DNA of 64,000 nucleotides from Thermaerobacter sp. PB12/4term. Lineage in GTDB: Bacteria > Bacillota > Sulfobacillia > Thermaerobacterales > Thermaerobacteraceae. Both the position numbers and the translations under genes were made by a program. Below are positions 17,813 through 25,898 of this stretch, piece by piece. The first letter of the stretch is position 1. Each line of letters begins with the position of its first letter. The stretch lies in contig NZ_CP048407.1 of assembly GCF_003403315.2 (NCBI RefSeq), positions 2,294,001-2,358,000 on the forward strand. Direction: 5' to 3'. The notes beneath the pieces are model-generated. The model saw only the letters and a list, made by a program, of their open reading frames with translations, had not been told where the DNA came from and made no database searches.

Positions 17813-18302
17813 CTACTGCAGGTCCCCGAACGTGATATCCCGCGGGTGTTCGAGCCTGGTCCCGGATGCAGCACCTCGCGAAGACCAAGCAAGAATGTCG
17901 CGGGGCGTAAGACTTGCGTCCCCCGCTCCCCCGGCCATCCCACAGAAACCACCCACGTCACCGTCTTGCCGTTGGCCAGGGTCCGCCGCTCCGTGGTCCT
18001 CTCGTCGTCTCCCAGCACCATGTCGAGCAGAGAGCGGACGTACTGGTAGGCGATGTCGTTGCGGTCCGTCCACTGGGCGGACAGGAGCTCTTCGATGGTC
18101 CGGGTCACCATCCACCCCGACACGCCCTGGGCCTTGAGCTCGCGAACGGAGGCGGCATCGTTGGCGAGGCTCCTCAGTGCACGGTCAACATGGCGGCGGA
18201 GGACGTCGTCGTCCCCGGAACCGGCCCCGCCGCGTGGCGTCTCGCCGTTTTCACCCGTTGCCTCGTCGCCGCCTCCAGTGAGGATATGACACGATTTGTC
18301 AT
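17813..18302 (-). pseudogene. Unknown protein, probably frameshifted, between hsdM and helicase
   Basis: Three overlapping minus-strand frames each look coding for part of this stretch. ATG 18302, with CAGGAAG just upstream, gives MTNRVISSLEAAT; a second frame then gives DVLRRHVDRALRSLANDAA through RSLLDMVLGDDERTTERR and VTWVVSVGWPGE; a third frame, joined in a G-run near 17925-17940, gives DASLTPRDILAWSSRGAA to the stop after FGDLQ at 17813. Joined they would make about 160 residues of plausible soluble protein. I do not recognise the family. Either two indels have broken it, the assembly has errors in G-runs, or expression uses frameshifting. Confidence 0.55.
18286..18302. promoter_or_regulatory. 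Inverted repeat ATGACA-n5-TGTCAT in a divergent intergenic region
   Basis: Perfect 6-bp arms at 18286-18291 and 18297-18302 around a 5-base spacer, covering the start codon of the damaged minus-strand gene and lying 86 bases before the helicase start. Possibly a shared operator, but no matching regulator is encoded nearby. Confidence 0.35.
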
Positions 18303-18387
18303 CTTCCTGTCCGTACGCTGTGGTCGGAGCCCGCCATCGCCTCGGTGGCTCCGAGTCGTGGCTTGGCGCCGGAACGGAGGATTGGGG

Positions 18388-21138
18388 ATGGAACAAGGAG
18401 ACAGCGCCCCGCTCCTGCACCTTTTGCAACAGCACGGCTTTCGTGTCGTCTACCGGACCCGCCGGCCTGGACGAACCCAGGAGGTCTTCCCCTTCGACCG
18501 GCTCGGCTTGACGGAAGCGACCTGCCGGTTTCTGTCCGCCCGGGCGCCCCAAGGTCTGTACCTGCACCAGGTCGAGGGCATCACCCGGAGCCGCAGGGGC
18601 GCGGACGTCGGCGTCACGACCCGCACGGCTTCGGGGAAGACGCTGGTGTTCCAGGCGGTGGCTCTCGAACACCGGGCGCGCGATCCACGGGCTCGGATCC
18701 TGGCCGTCTACCCGCTCAAGGCGCTCGCCCGAGAGCAGGAGGCACGCTGGCGACAGGCCTTTCAGGCAGCAGGATTGGACCCCGCGACCGTCGCCCGGAT
18801 CGACGGCGACACCCACGCTGCGGAACGGCTGCAGCAGCTGCGCCGGGCCACGGTGCTGCTCGCGACCCCGGACATCCTGCACGCGTGGCTCGTCCCCAAC
18901 GTCGGCGACAACACCGTGTGGTCGTTTCTCACCGCACTCCGTCTGGTGGTGGTCGACGAGGTTCACGTCTACACCGGTGTGTTCGGCTCCAACGCCGCCA
19001 TGCTGTTCCGCCGTCTCGAGCACCTGTGCGCGCTGGGAGAGCGGCGTTACCACTACCTGGCAGCCTCGGCGACCGTGCGCGACCCCCGCCAGCACTTCAG
19101 GGCCCTCTTCGGCCGGCCCTTCGACGTCATCGACGACGCCTTCGACACGTCGGGCCAACAGGAAGTCGACCTCGTCCTCGTCGAGACCTCGCCGACGGAA
19201 GACCTGATGAGCCGCCTGTCTGCCTTTCTGGCGGGGATCGTCCGCTCCACGGACCACCGGTTCATCGCCTTCGTGGACAGCCGCAAGCAGACGGAACTCC
19301 TCGCAACCATCATCAAGCGGGAGCGTGCCGGGGCTCGGGGCGGGGATGCAGGTGGGGAGGCAAGCGGGGACGGCATCCTCGACGATGGAGGGGATGGAAC
19401 GGGCAGCCTCGGAGCGGTCGAACCCTCCCCGGACCGCCGCAAGGGGCGCCGCAGCCAAGAGTGGACCGCTCTCGACGTGCTACCTTACCGGGCCGGCCTC
19501 GAGGAGGTGGACCGCGCGCTGATCGAGCAGCGCCTGGCCACGGGCAACCTACGCGGTATCATCAGCACCAGCGCGCTGGAGCTCGGCATCGACGTCCCCC
19601 ATCTGGACGTGGGAGTGCTGGTCGGGGTCCCCCACTCGGCGACCAGTCTGCAACAGCGGATGGGCCGCATCGGGCGACACGGTCCGGGCACGGTCATCAT
19701 CGTCAACAACCGGGATTTCAACAGCGAGATGGTCTTTCGACACCCGGAGACCATCCTGAACCTCCCCCCGGCGGAGAGTGCCCTGTACCTGGAGAACCCA
19801 CGCATCCAGTACATCCACGCCATGTGCCTGGCGCGTCCGGGCGGCGAGCACGACCAGGCCGCCGTCCGTGCCGGATGCACTGAGGATGGGGCAGGCTTCT
19901 CATCACCCGTGGATTGGCCGGAAGGCTTCCTCGAACTGTGCCGCCGGGAACGCGTGGGTGAGACGCCACCCAACTTGCAGCCCATGAAGGTGGAGGCCGG
20001 AGATGCTCCGCATACCGTGTTCCCCCTGCGGGACGTGGACGCCCAGTTTCACATCGAGCTCCACGTGGGCTGGGAACGAGAGGATCTGGGTTCGATCTCC
20101 CATGGGCAGTTGATGCGCGAGGCCTATCCCGGCGCGATCTACTACTACTTGACCCAGCCCTACCGGGTCACCCAGGTCCACCGCACCCGGCGCGTGGTCA
20201 AGGTTCGTCGCGAACACCGTCACTACACGACCCGGCCTCTCGGTCCGGTCTCCATCGTCCGACCGTACCTGCAACCCGGCGAGGTCTACCGGGCGAAGCG
20301 ATGGGGCGAGCTGGTGCTGCTCGAGACGCAGGTGCAGATCCAGGAGAAGGTCGAAGGATACCGGGAACGCAGGGGCAGCACCGAGGTCACGGAGCGGTAT
20401 CCACTGCCGTTGGAGAAGGGCTACTTCCGGCAGCCGGCCTTCACCCGGTACTACTACACGACAGGCGTCGTCCTCTTTCACCCCGGCTTACAGGACGATG
20501 TGGAACTGACCCGGCTCGCGCAACGGATCTACGATGCCTTCCTGCTGATTCTGCCCTTCGAGCGCCAGGACATCCACTACGCCGCCGGCCAGTTGGGCGG
20601 CACGCCGCCCCGTCCCCTCTACTCGGGCGCTCGTTTCATCGCCATCTATGACCAGACCTACGGAAGTCTGCGGCTCAGCGGGAGGCTGGCCGAACCCGAG
20701 GTGGTGCACCAGGTCCTAGCCAAGGCCGCCGAATCCGTCGATGTGTCCGGAGGTCTGAGCCGGGCCAGCGCCGCCTGGCTCGAAGAGGCCCGGCGACTGG
20801 TGGAGACCCACGTGCCCGTCGATGTCCTGGAGCTGTTGGCTCCCGAAGCCGCACCGACCCAGGACCCGTCGGATGACCACGTCGTCGAGGTCATCCTGCC
20901 CGGCAGCGTCGGGCTCGACGCGATGCGCAACCATGAGGAGTTCTTCGTCGAGGCGGTCGTGTTCAATGCCGTTGCGGGAACGCTCTGTTACCGAGGCCGC
21001 CACACCTCGACACCCGCCGGCGACCCCACCCTCATCACCCTGGTACCTGTGACCAATCTGGTCCCTATTCCCGGTGAGAGCCGCCTGGGCCTGTACAACC
21101 TGATGGATGGCACCATCACGCCACGCTCTTCATCCTGA
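18388..21138 (+). CDS. DEAD/DEAH-box helicase, YprA/MrfA-like
   Basis: 916 residues. Motif I has the YprA-type form TASGKT (80-85), motif Ia YPLKALAREQ, motif II DEVH (190-193) followed by VYTGVFGSNAAMLFRRL, motif III ASAT and motif VI QQRMGRIGRHG. A Gly/Asp-rich insert near 312-350 interrupts the second RecA domain. MrfA-type helicases end in a four-cysteine MZB (DUF1998) zinc domain; here the matching region (YDQTYGSLRLSGRL) is recognisable but the cysteines are absent. GGAGG at 18376-18380 supports ATG 18388. It diverges from the restriction operon and probably belongs to the same defence island; a pure repair role is the alternative. Confidence 0.78.
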   Translation: MEQGDSAPLLHLLQQHGFRVVYRTRRPGRTQEVFPFDRLGLTEATCRFLSARAPQGLYLHQVEGITRSRRGADVGVTTRTASGKTLVFQAVALEHRARDPRARILAVYPLKALAREQEARWRQAFQAAGLDPATVARIDGDTHAAERLQQLRRATVLLATPDILHAWLVPNVGDNTVWSFLTALRLVVVDEVHVYTGVFGSNAAMLFRRLEHLCALGERRYHYLAASATVRDPRQHFRALFGRPFDVIDDAFDTSGQQEVDLVLVETSPTEDLMSRLSAFLAGIVRSTDHRFIAFVDSRKQTELLATIIKRERAGARGGDAGGEASGDGILDDGGDGTGSLGAVEPSPDRRKGRRSQEWTALDVLPYRAGLEEVDRALIEQRLATGNLRGIISTSALELGIDVPHLDVGVLVGVPHSATSLQQRMGRIGRHGPGTVIIVNNRDFNSEMVFRHPETILNLPPAESALYLENPRIQYIHAMCLARPGGEHDQAAVRAGCTEDGAGFSSPVDWPEGFLELCRRERVGETPPNLQPMKVEAGDAPHTVFPLRDVDAQFHIELHVGWEREDLGSISHGQLMREAYPGAIYYYLTQPYRVTQVHRTRRVVKVRREHRHYTTRPLGPVSIVRPYLQPGEVYRAKRWGELVLLETQVQIQEKVEGYRERRGSTEVTERYPLPLEKGYFRQPAFTRYYYTTGVVLFHPGLQDDVELTRLAQRIYDAFLLILPFERQDIHYAAGQLGGTPPRPLYSGARFIAIYDQTYGSLRLSGRLAEPEVVHQVLAKAAESVDVSGGLSRASAAWLEEARRLVETHVPVDVLELLAPEAAPTQDPSDDHVVEVILPGSVGLDAMRNHEEFFVEAVVFNAVAGTLCYRGRHTSTPAGDPTLITLVPVTNLVPIPGESRLGLYNLMDGTITPRSSS

Positions 21139-21165
21139 ATGGGCCACGCTCTTCATCCTGAATGG
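21120..21165. repeat. Perfect 23-bp tandem duplication at the helicase 3' end
   Basis: Two identical adjacent 23-base copies, each starting GCCACGCTCTTC and ending CTGAATGG (21120-21142, 21143-21165). The first contains the helicase stop codon (TGA 21136-21138). Confidence 0.9.
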
Positions 21166-21533
21166 CGCGGGCGTTGCCGGTCATGGATCGCGAGCATCGA
21201 CCTGCCGTCCCCTGGACGCGCCCGCGTGACCGCCCGCGGGCCGCGGGTGTTGGGGACGAACCGACCCGCGGCCGTGGGACGTTGGGATCCCCTCCGCGCG
21301 TCGGGATCCCCTCGCTTGGAGCACGCGAAACCTGGCTGCCCAAGCCCACGCCCCACCGAAGGCCGGTGGCCGCGCTTGGTGGCAGCAGCCCAGTAGACAG
21401 CGGTCCGTCGATGACGTAGGATGAAGGGACTCGTCGCGCGGCCGCCGGCTCGGGGCGAGGGAGATGCGGTGCGGGAAGCACACCGGGAGTCGAGCCCGCC
21501 AGGCCTGCGCTGCAAACGAAAGGACGCCGAGAC
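21166..21533. other. Intergenic region, no gene seen
   Basis: About 370 bases between helicase and desaturase. No convincing frame on either strand; one GGACGAACC copy (21254-21262). A GAAAGGA about eleven bases before 21534 is the only ribosome-site-like element. Confidence 0.5.
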
Positions 21534-22772
21534 ATGCCGACGACGCCGGGACCACGGCGCCGCCCCCACGGATCCCCGGAGGGCCTCCCGTCCTCCGCCG
21601 GAACCCACCCCGACGACGGAGATGCTCTCACACCCGAGGCAACGGCCGCGACTTCGCTCGAGGCAACTCTCCGGCCCCTGGGCGACTACACCCGCACCTT
21701 GAAGCGCGTCTTGCCCCGCCACATCTTCCATCCCGAGCCGTGGCGGATCCTCTGGTTGCTCCCGCTGCTGGCCGTCGCGGTGGCGGGCATCGTCGCGGTC
21801 GCCCGGTTCGACCTGCACTGGGGCATCGATCTGGTCCTGGCGGTGGTCATCGGCCAGACTTTCGCGAGCCTGGGCCTGTTCGGCCACGAGGTGCTGCACG
21901 GCAGCGTGGTGCGCACGCCCTGGCTGCGCAACCTGGCCGGCCAGGTCTGCCTCTGGCCCTTCGCCATCGGGCCGCGGCTCTGGCGGCGTTGGCACAACGT
22001 CGAGCATCACGGTCACACCCAGGAGCACGGCGAGGACCCTGACGCCATGCACACCCTGGAGGAGTTCCACGCCCGCCCGGCCCTGCAGTACGTCTACCGC
22101 ATCGCGCCGCCGGTGCGGGCGATGCTGACGCTGCTCTCCCTCAGCGTGTGGTTCTCGCTGCACTCCGTCCAGATGTTGCGGCGCTTCCTGCCCGAGATGC
22201 CCCGCCGGGAGCGGCCGGTGGTGGTGGCCCAGTTCCTCCTGCCGGTGGCGACCTGGGTCGCCCTGGGCGCCTGGATCGGGTTCCGTGACTGGGTGTTCGC
22301 GTACCTGGTGCCGCTGCTGGTCGCCAACTTCACCGTCATGAGCTACATCGTGACCAATCACCTGCTGAGCCCGCTGACGCCGGTGAACGATCCCCTGGCC
22401 AACAGCCTGTCGGTCACCGTCCCGCGCTGGGTCGACGTCCTGCACTTCAACTTCTCCCACCACACGGAGCACCACGTGTTCCCCGGCCTTAGCAGCAAGT
22501 ACGCCCCGCTCGTCAAGCGCTGGTGCAAGACGCTGTGGCCGGAGCGGTATCACGAGATGCCCCACTGGCGCGCCCTGTGGCTGGTGTGCACGACGCCGCG
22601 GGTCTACGAGCGGCCGACGGCCCTGATCGACCCGGTGCGGCAGCAGGTGTATCCGGTTCTCGGCCACGGGCTCGAGCGGCTTGCCCGGCGCGGTGAACGC
22701 GACGCGGACGCCGTACCAAAGCCCCCCGCGCATCTATGGTCGATCGGGCAGCCGCAGGAGCCGCCGGGCTAG
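21534..22772 (+). CDS. Fatty acid desaturase family membrane enzyme
   Basis: 412 residues. Three histidine clusters of membrane di-iron desaturases are complete: HEVLH (118-122), HNVEHH (154-159) and HTEHH (310-314), with four hydrophobic segments placed as in the family (about 72-92, 99-117, 195-213, 232-275). It likely introduces double bonds into acyl chains of membrane lipids or acts as a related hydroxylase/ketolase. An unrelated 45-residue polar leader precedes the domain. Transcribed alone; its 3' end overlaps a small convergent membrane gene by 39 bases. Confidence 0.88.
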   Translation: MPTTPGPRRRPHGSPEGLPSSAGTHPDDGDALTPEATAATSLEATLRPLGDYTRTLKRVLPRHIFHPEPWRILWLLPLLAVAVAGIVAVARFDLHWGIDLVLAVVIGQTFASLGLFGHEVLHGSVVRTPWLRNLAGQVCLWPFAIGPRLWRRWHNVEHHGHTQEHGEDPDAMHTLEEFHARPALQYVYRIAPPVRAMLTLLSLSVWFSLHSVQMLRRFLPEMPRRERPVVVAQFLLPVATWVALGAWIGFRDWVFAYLVPLLVANFTVMSYIVTNHLLSPLTPVNDPLANSLSVTVPRWVDVLHFNFSHHTEHHVFPGLSSKYAPLVKRWCKTLWPERYHEMPHWRALWLVCTTPRVYERPTALIDPVRQQVYPVLGHGLERLARRGERDADAVPKPPAHLWSIGQPQEPPG

Positions 22773-22982
22773 CTTCCGGGAATCGGTGAGCTCGCCCGGC
22801 AGGCGCAGGTAAAGGGCGACGTCCAGCACGACGAGAGCCAGCGCGAGGGCGAGGTAGCCCCACCCGACGCGGTCGCGGATCAGGAGGGGCTTGAGCGGGA
22901 CGAAGGCGATGGCCAGCTGCAGCCTCACGACGAGGCCCAAGGCCGCCCACTGGGCGAGGGCGAGCATCACTGCAAGCGGCAT
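22734..22982 (-). CDS. Small two-helix membrane protein, unknown
   Basis: About 82 residues from ATG 22982; a TTG at 23003 after a GGAGG is an equally possible start. Two hydrophobic helices (around residues 3-25 and 38-60), then a basic tail RKLARRLLRLPDRP. No family recognised. The gene overlaps the convergent desaturase 3' end by 39 bases, so one of the two frames there may be over-extended. Confidence 0.5.
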   Translation of the reverse strand: MPLAVMLALAQWAALGLVVRLQLAIAFVPLKPLLIRDRVGWGYLALALALVVLDVALYLRLPGELTDSRKLARRLLRLPDRP

Positions 22983-23160
22983 CAAGAGCCGTTGTCTCAA
23001 GGTCGTCCCAGGCACCTCCCGGGCCGCGCCTGCGACGGGTTGCGGCCCGCTTCCGTTGGTTGAGGCGCGAAGAGCACCAAGCTCGCCCGCCCGGCTCCAG
23101 GGCGTGAACACCCCTGAAGCAGGCGACCTTCCGCAATCTTCGCCCCTGCCGATCCTACCT

Positions 23161-24180
23161 TCACGCACCTGCAGAGCCCGCACCCGGTTCCTGGGAGGCG
23201 AGGCGGCTGGCGACTTCCCCGGCCGGCACCTGCAGCCGCTCCGTGGCCTCCCGCAAGGCCGCAGCGGCCTCGTCCACCATGCGCCGCAGCAGCTCGGCCA
23301 CCGTGGGGATGTCGCGGATCAGGCCCACCCCCTGGCCCGCCCAGACGAAGCCCTCGTCCAGCTTGCCCTCCAGGGCTGCCCGGGTGTTGGCCTTGCCGGA
23401 GATCAGGGGCAAGAGCTCGTCGAGCCCGGCCCCGCGGGCCTCGGCTTCGAGAATTCGCTCCGGCCATGGACCCCGCAGCACCCGGCCCGGCCGGCCCAGG
23501 CTGCGCTCGATAACCACCGTGTCGGTCTCCCGCGCCTCCACCAGCGCCTGCTTGTAGGCGGGATGGGCCGGGCACTCCACCGTGGCCACGAAGCGGGTTC
23601 CCATCTCGATGCCGTCGGCCCCCAGCACCAGGGCCGCCGCCAGCCCCCGGCCGTCGACGATCCCGCCGCTGGCCAGCACGGGGATCTGGACGCTCTCCAC
23701 CACCCGCCGCACCAGCACCAGGGTGCCGATGTCGTCCCGGCCGATGTGGCCGCCCCCCTCGACCCCCACGGCGATCACGGCGTCGGCGCCCAGGGCTTCG
23801 GCCTTCTGGGCCTGCCGGACACCAGCCACCAGCACCATCTTCAACACGGGGTGGCCCTCGAAGGCCTTGAACAGGGGTTCGGGGTTGCCGCCCGTGACGC
23901 TGATGACGGGAACCCTTTCCTCGATGGTGACCCGGACGAACTCCGACAGGTCCCGGTGCCCGATGGCGAAGTTGACGCCGAAGGGCCTGCCGGTCCGCTC
24001 CCGGACGCGCCGGATCTCCTGGCGCAACACCTCGGGCGATTCCATGGTGGCGGCGGTGAGCTGGCCCAGGCCCCCTGCCGCGGACACGGCGGCGCAGAGC
24101 TCGCTGCGGGCCAGGTAGGCCAGTCCTCCCTGGACGATGGGCAACTCCACTCCAAAACGCTCGGTAAAGCGCGTCCGCAA
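23161..24180 (-). CDS. Nitronate monooxygenase / FabK-like FMN enzyme
   Basis: 339 residues. A TIM-barrel flavoprotein of the 2-nitropropane dioxygenase group: opening GVELPIVQGGLAYLARSE, ISVTGGNP, the active-site segment GVEGGGHIGR and phosphate-binding VLASGGIVDGRG and LGADGIEMGTRFVAT. Members oxidise alkyl nitronates or, as FabK, reduce enoyl-ACP; the two are not safely separated by eye, though no fatty-acid genes adjoin. The TTG at 24180 is preferred over GTG 24189 because GGAGGGG is correctly spaced only for the TTG and the family N-terminus begins there. Confidence 0.85.
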   Translation of the reverse strand: MRTRFTERFGVELPIVQGGLAYLARSELCAAVSAAGGLGQLTAATMESPEVLRQEIRRVRERTGRPFGVNFAIGHRDLSEFVRVTIEERVPVISVTGGNPEPLFKAFEGHPVLKMVLVAGVRQAQKAEALGADAVIAVGVEGGGHIGRDDIGTLVLVRRVVESVQIPVLASGGIVDGRGLAAALVLGADGIEMGTRFVATVECPAHPAYKQALVEARETDTVVIERSLGRPGRVLRGPWPERILEAEARGAGLDELLPLISGKANTRAALEGKLDEGFVWAGQGVGLIRDIPTVAELLRRMVDEAAAALREATERLQVPAGEVASRLASQEPGAGSAGA

Positions 24181-24307
24181 CGCTTTCACCCCTCCGGGCT
24201 GCCGATCCAGGGCCGGTGCGGGACCGGAGATCGGGTATCATGGCAATGGTTTCGTGGGCTGGCCCGGGACTCCTTGCCGTGCCGGCATCGGGAAGGAGGG
24301 CTGCGAG

Positions 24308-25741
24308 GTGCAGGTGCAGGGCAACCCTGCATTGATCCGGCTGCTGATGGACGAGATCCGGCGCCAGGGGGCGATTCCCTTCGCCCGCTACATGGACCTG
24401 GCCCTGCACCACCCCCAGCACGGCTACTACGCCCAGGCCCGCCCGCTCATCGGCCGGGAAGGAGACTTCCTCACCGCCCCCTCCTTCCACCCGGCCTTCG
24501 GCCGTACCATCTGGCGCCAGGTCCGGGAGATGCTCCACATCCTTGGCTTTTCGCCCCGTCGGGGCCTGCCGGCCCGCCCCGCCCGCATCCTGGAGATCGG
24601 TGCCGGAGGCGGCCACCTGGCCCGGGACCTGCTGCTGGCGGCCCGGTCCGACGGCTACGGCCCCGGTCATTTGGAGTACGTGATCGTCGACGAGAGCCGC
24701 CCGCTGCAGGAGCGGCAGAGGGATCTCATCACCGCGGCCTGGCCCGAGGCTCCTGTCCGCTGGGTCCCCCGGGTCGAACAGGCCGGCCCGGTCCACGTGG
24801 TGCTGATGAACGAGCTGATGAGCGCCTTTCCCGTCCACCGCCTGGTGCGCAGGCCGGCGGGGCAGGTTGCCCCGGCCGCCTCTTCGCCTGCAGATACCGT
24901 GCTCCCAGCCGGCCGCCAAGCCGCGGCGGGCGCCACCGGCGGCCCAGCGGCCTCCAGCGGCGGCAACGGTGGTGCCAACGGCAGCTCGCCGTTCGGGCCC
25001 GGTGCCGGAAGCGACCAGGCGCCGGGCCGGTGGGGACCGGAACGCAGTGGTGATCACCGGCAGCCTTTCGAGTGGCGGGAGCTGTACGTCACGGTGCAGG
25101 GCGGCCGGTTCGTCCAGGTGGAAGGGCCGGTCAGCGAGCCGCGGGCCGTGGCCATCCTGCGGGAGGAGGGGATCGAGCCTCAGCCGGGCCAGATCGTCGA
25201 CGTCAACGTGGGGGCGGGGGACATGCTGCGGGCCATTGCGGGTGTCCTGGCCCGGCGGGCTTTCGTCATCACCATCGACTACGGCGGCCCGGCGGAGGTG
25301 GTCTACAACCCCCAGCGCCCCCGGGGTACCGTCCGCGGCTACTACCGGCAGCGACTGCTGGACGACCCCTTCGCCCGGCCCGGGGAACAGGACATCACCG
25401 CCGACCTGGACTTCACCTACCTGCAGCGATTGGGCCGGCGGCTGGGGCTGCGGGACCTGGGGCTGCTGCCCCAGGGGGCCTTTCTCCTGAACCTTGGCAT
25501 TGAGGAAAAGGAGGCCCTGCCCCTGGCCCGGCGGGCCTGGCAGGGGGATCTGGAGGCCGACCAGGCGCTGCAGCGGGTCTATGCCCTGTACGCCCCGGAA
25601 GGGCTGGGCGAGTCCTTCTGGGTGCTGGTCCAGGCCCGGGGCTTCCGCTGGCGGGCGCCCCGCCTGCAAGGGGTGCGGGTGCCGTGGCCGGAGCCGAAAC
25701 CCCTGGCAGAACTGCTGGCTCTGGCCCGGGATCAGCAATAG
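24308..25741 (+). CDS. MidA/NDUFAF7-like SAM-dependent methyltransferase
   Basis: 477 residues from GTG 24308 (GGAGGG ten bases upstream). Family hallmarks: IPFARYMDLALHHPQHGYY, GREGDFLTAPSF (49-60), AdoMet motif LEIGAGGGHLARDL (95-108) and the NExxxAxP box. In that box the usual NELLDALP is NELMSAFP (168-175), so the near-invariant aspartate is serine. A Gly/Ala/Ser-rich insertion of about 65 residues (184-250) follows at once. The mitochondrial relative dimethylates an arginine in complex I; bacterial substrates are not established. It diverges from the nitronate monooxygenase. Confidence 0.83.
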   Translation: MQVQGNPALIRLLMDEIRRQGAIPFARYMDLALHHPQHGYYAQARPLIGREGDFLTAPSFHPAFGRTIWRQVREMLHILGFSPRRGLPARPARILEIGAGGGHLARDLLLAARSDGYGPGHLEYVIVDESRPLQERQRDLITAAWPEAPVRWVPRVEQAGPVHVVLMNELMSAFPVHRLVRRPAGQVAPAASSPADTVLPAGRQAAAGATGGPAASSGGNGGANGSSPFGPGAGSDQAPGRWGPERSGDHRQPFEWRELYVTVQGGRFVQVEGPVSEPRAVAILREEGIEPQPGQIVDVNVGAGDMLRAIAGVLARRAFVITIDYGGPAEVVYNPQRPRGTVRGYYRQRLLDDPFARPGEQDITADLDFTYLQRLGRRLGLRDLGLLPQGAFLLNLGIEEKEALPLARRAWQGDLEADQALQRVYALYAPEGLGESFWVLVQARGFRWRAPRLQGVRVPWPEPKPLAELLALARDQQ

Positions 25742-25763
25742 GCAAGGCCGCTCGTCCCTGTAT

Positions 25764-25898
25764 TTAAGCTTCGCCTGCTTCGTCTACCTCTTTAATTGGC
25801 AGGCGACGTGTCCAGACCAAAATACCAGCGCCAATGATGGTCAATAGGCCACCAACCGCTGCCGTATCGGTGTCACCGTAAAGCAGACCAGTCCTTAC
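25764..25898 (-). pseudogene. C-terminal fragment of a membrane transporter, A+T-rich remnant
   Basis: Minus frame ending at TAA 25764-25766 reads GLLYGDTDTAAVGGLLTIIG, then AGILVWTRRLPIKEVDEAG. This looks like the last transmembrane helix and tail of an MFS-type permease. No start or upstream part exists: the frame runs straight into the end of the DUF255 gene. Its base composition (roughly half G+C) and A/T-ending codons contrast with everything around, suggesting a decayed foreign gene. Confidence 0.5.

Noticed and set aside
17686-19458. In-frame N-terminal extension of HsdM to over 1,100 residues
   Set aside because: The HsdM fold and a perfect ribosome site begin at 17685; the extension crosses a divergent gene.
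22997-25738. 913-residue minus-strand frame
   Set aside because: Antisense of the MidA-like gene and out of frame with the nitronate monooxygenase gene.
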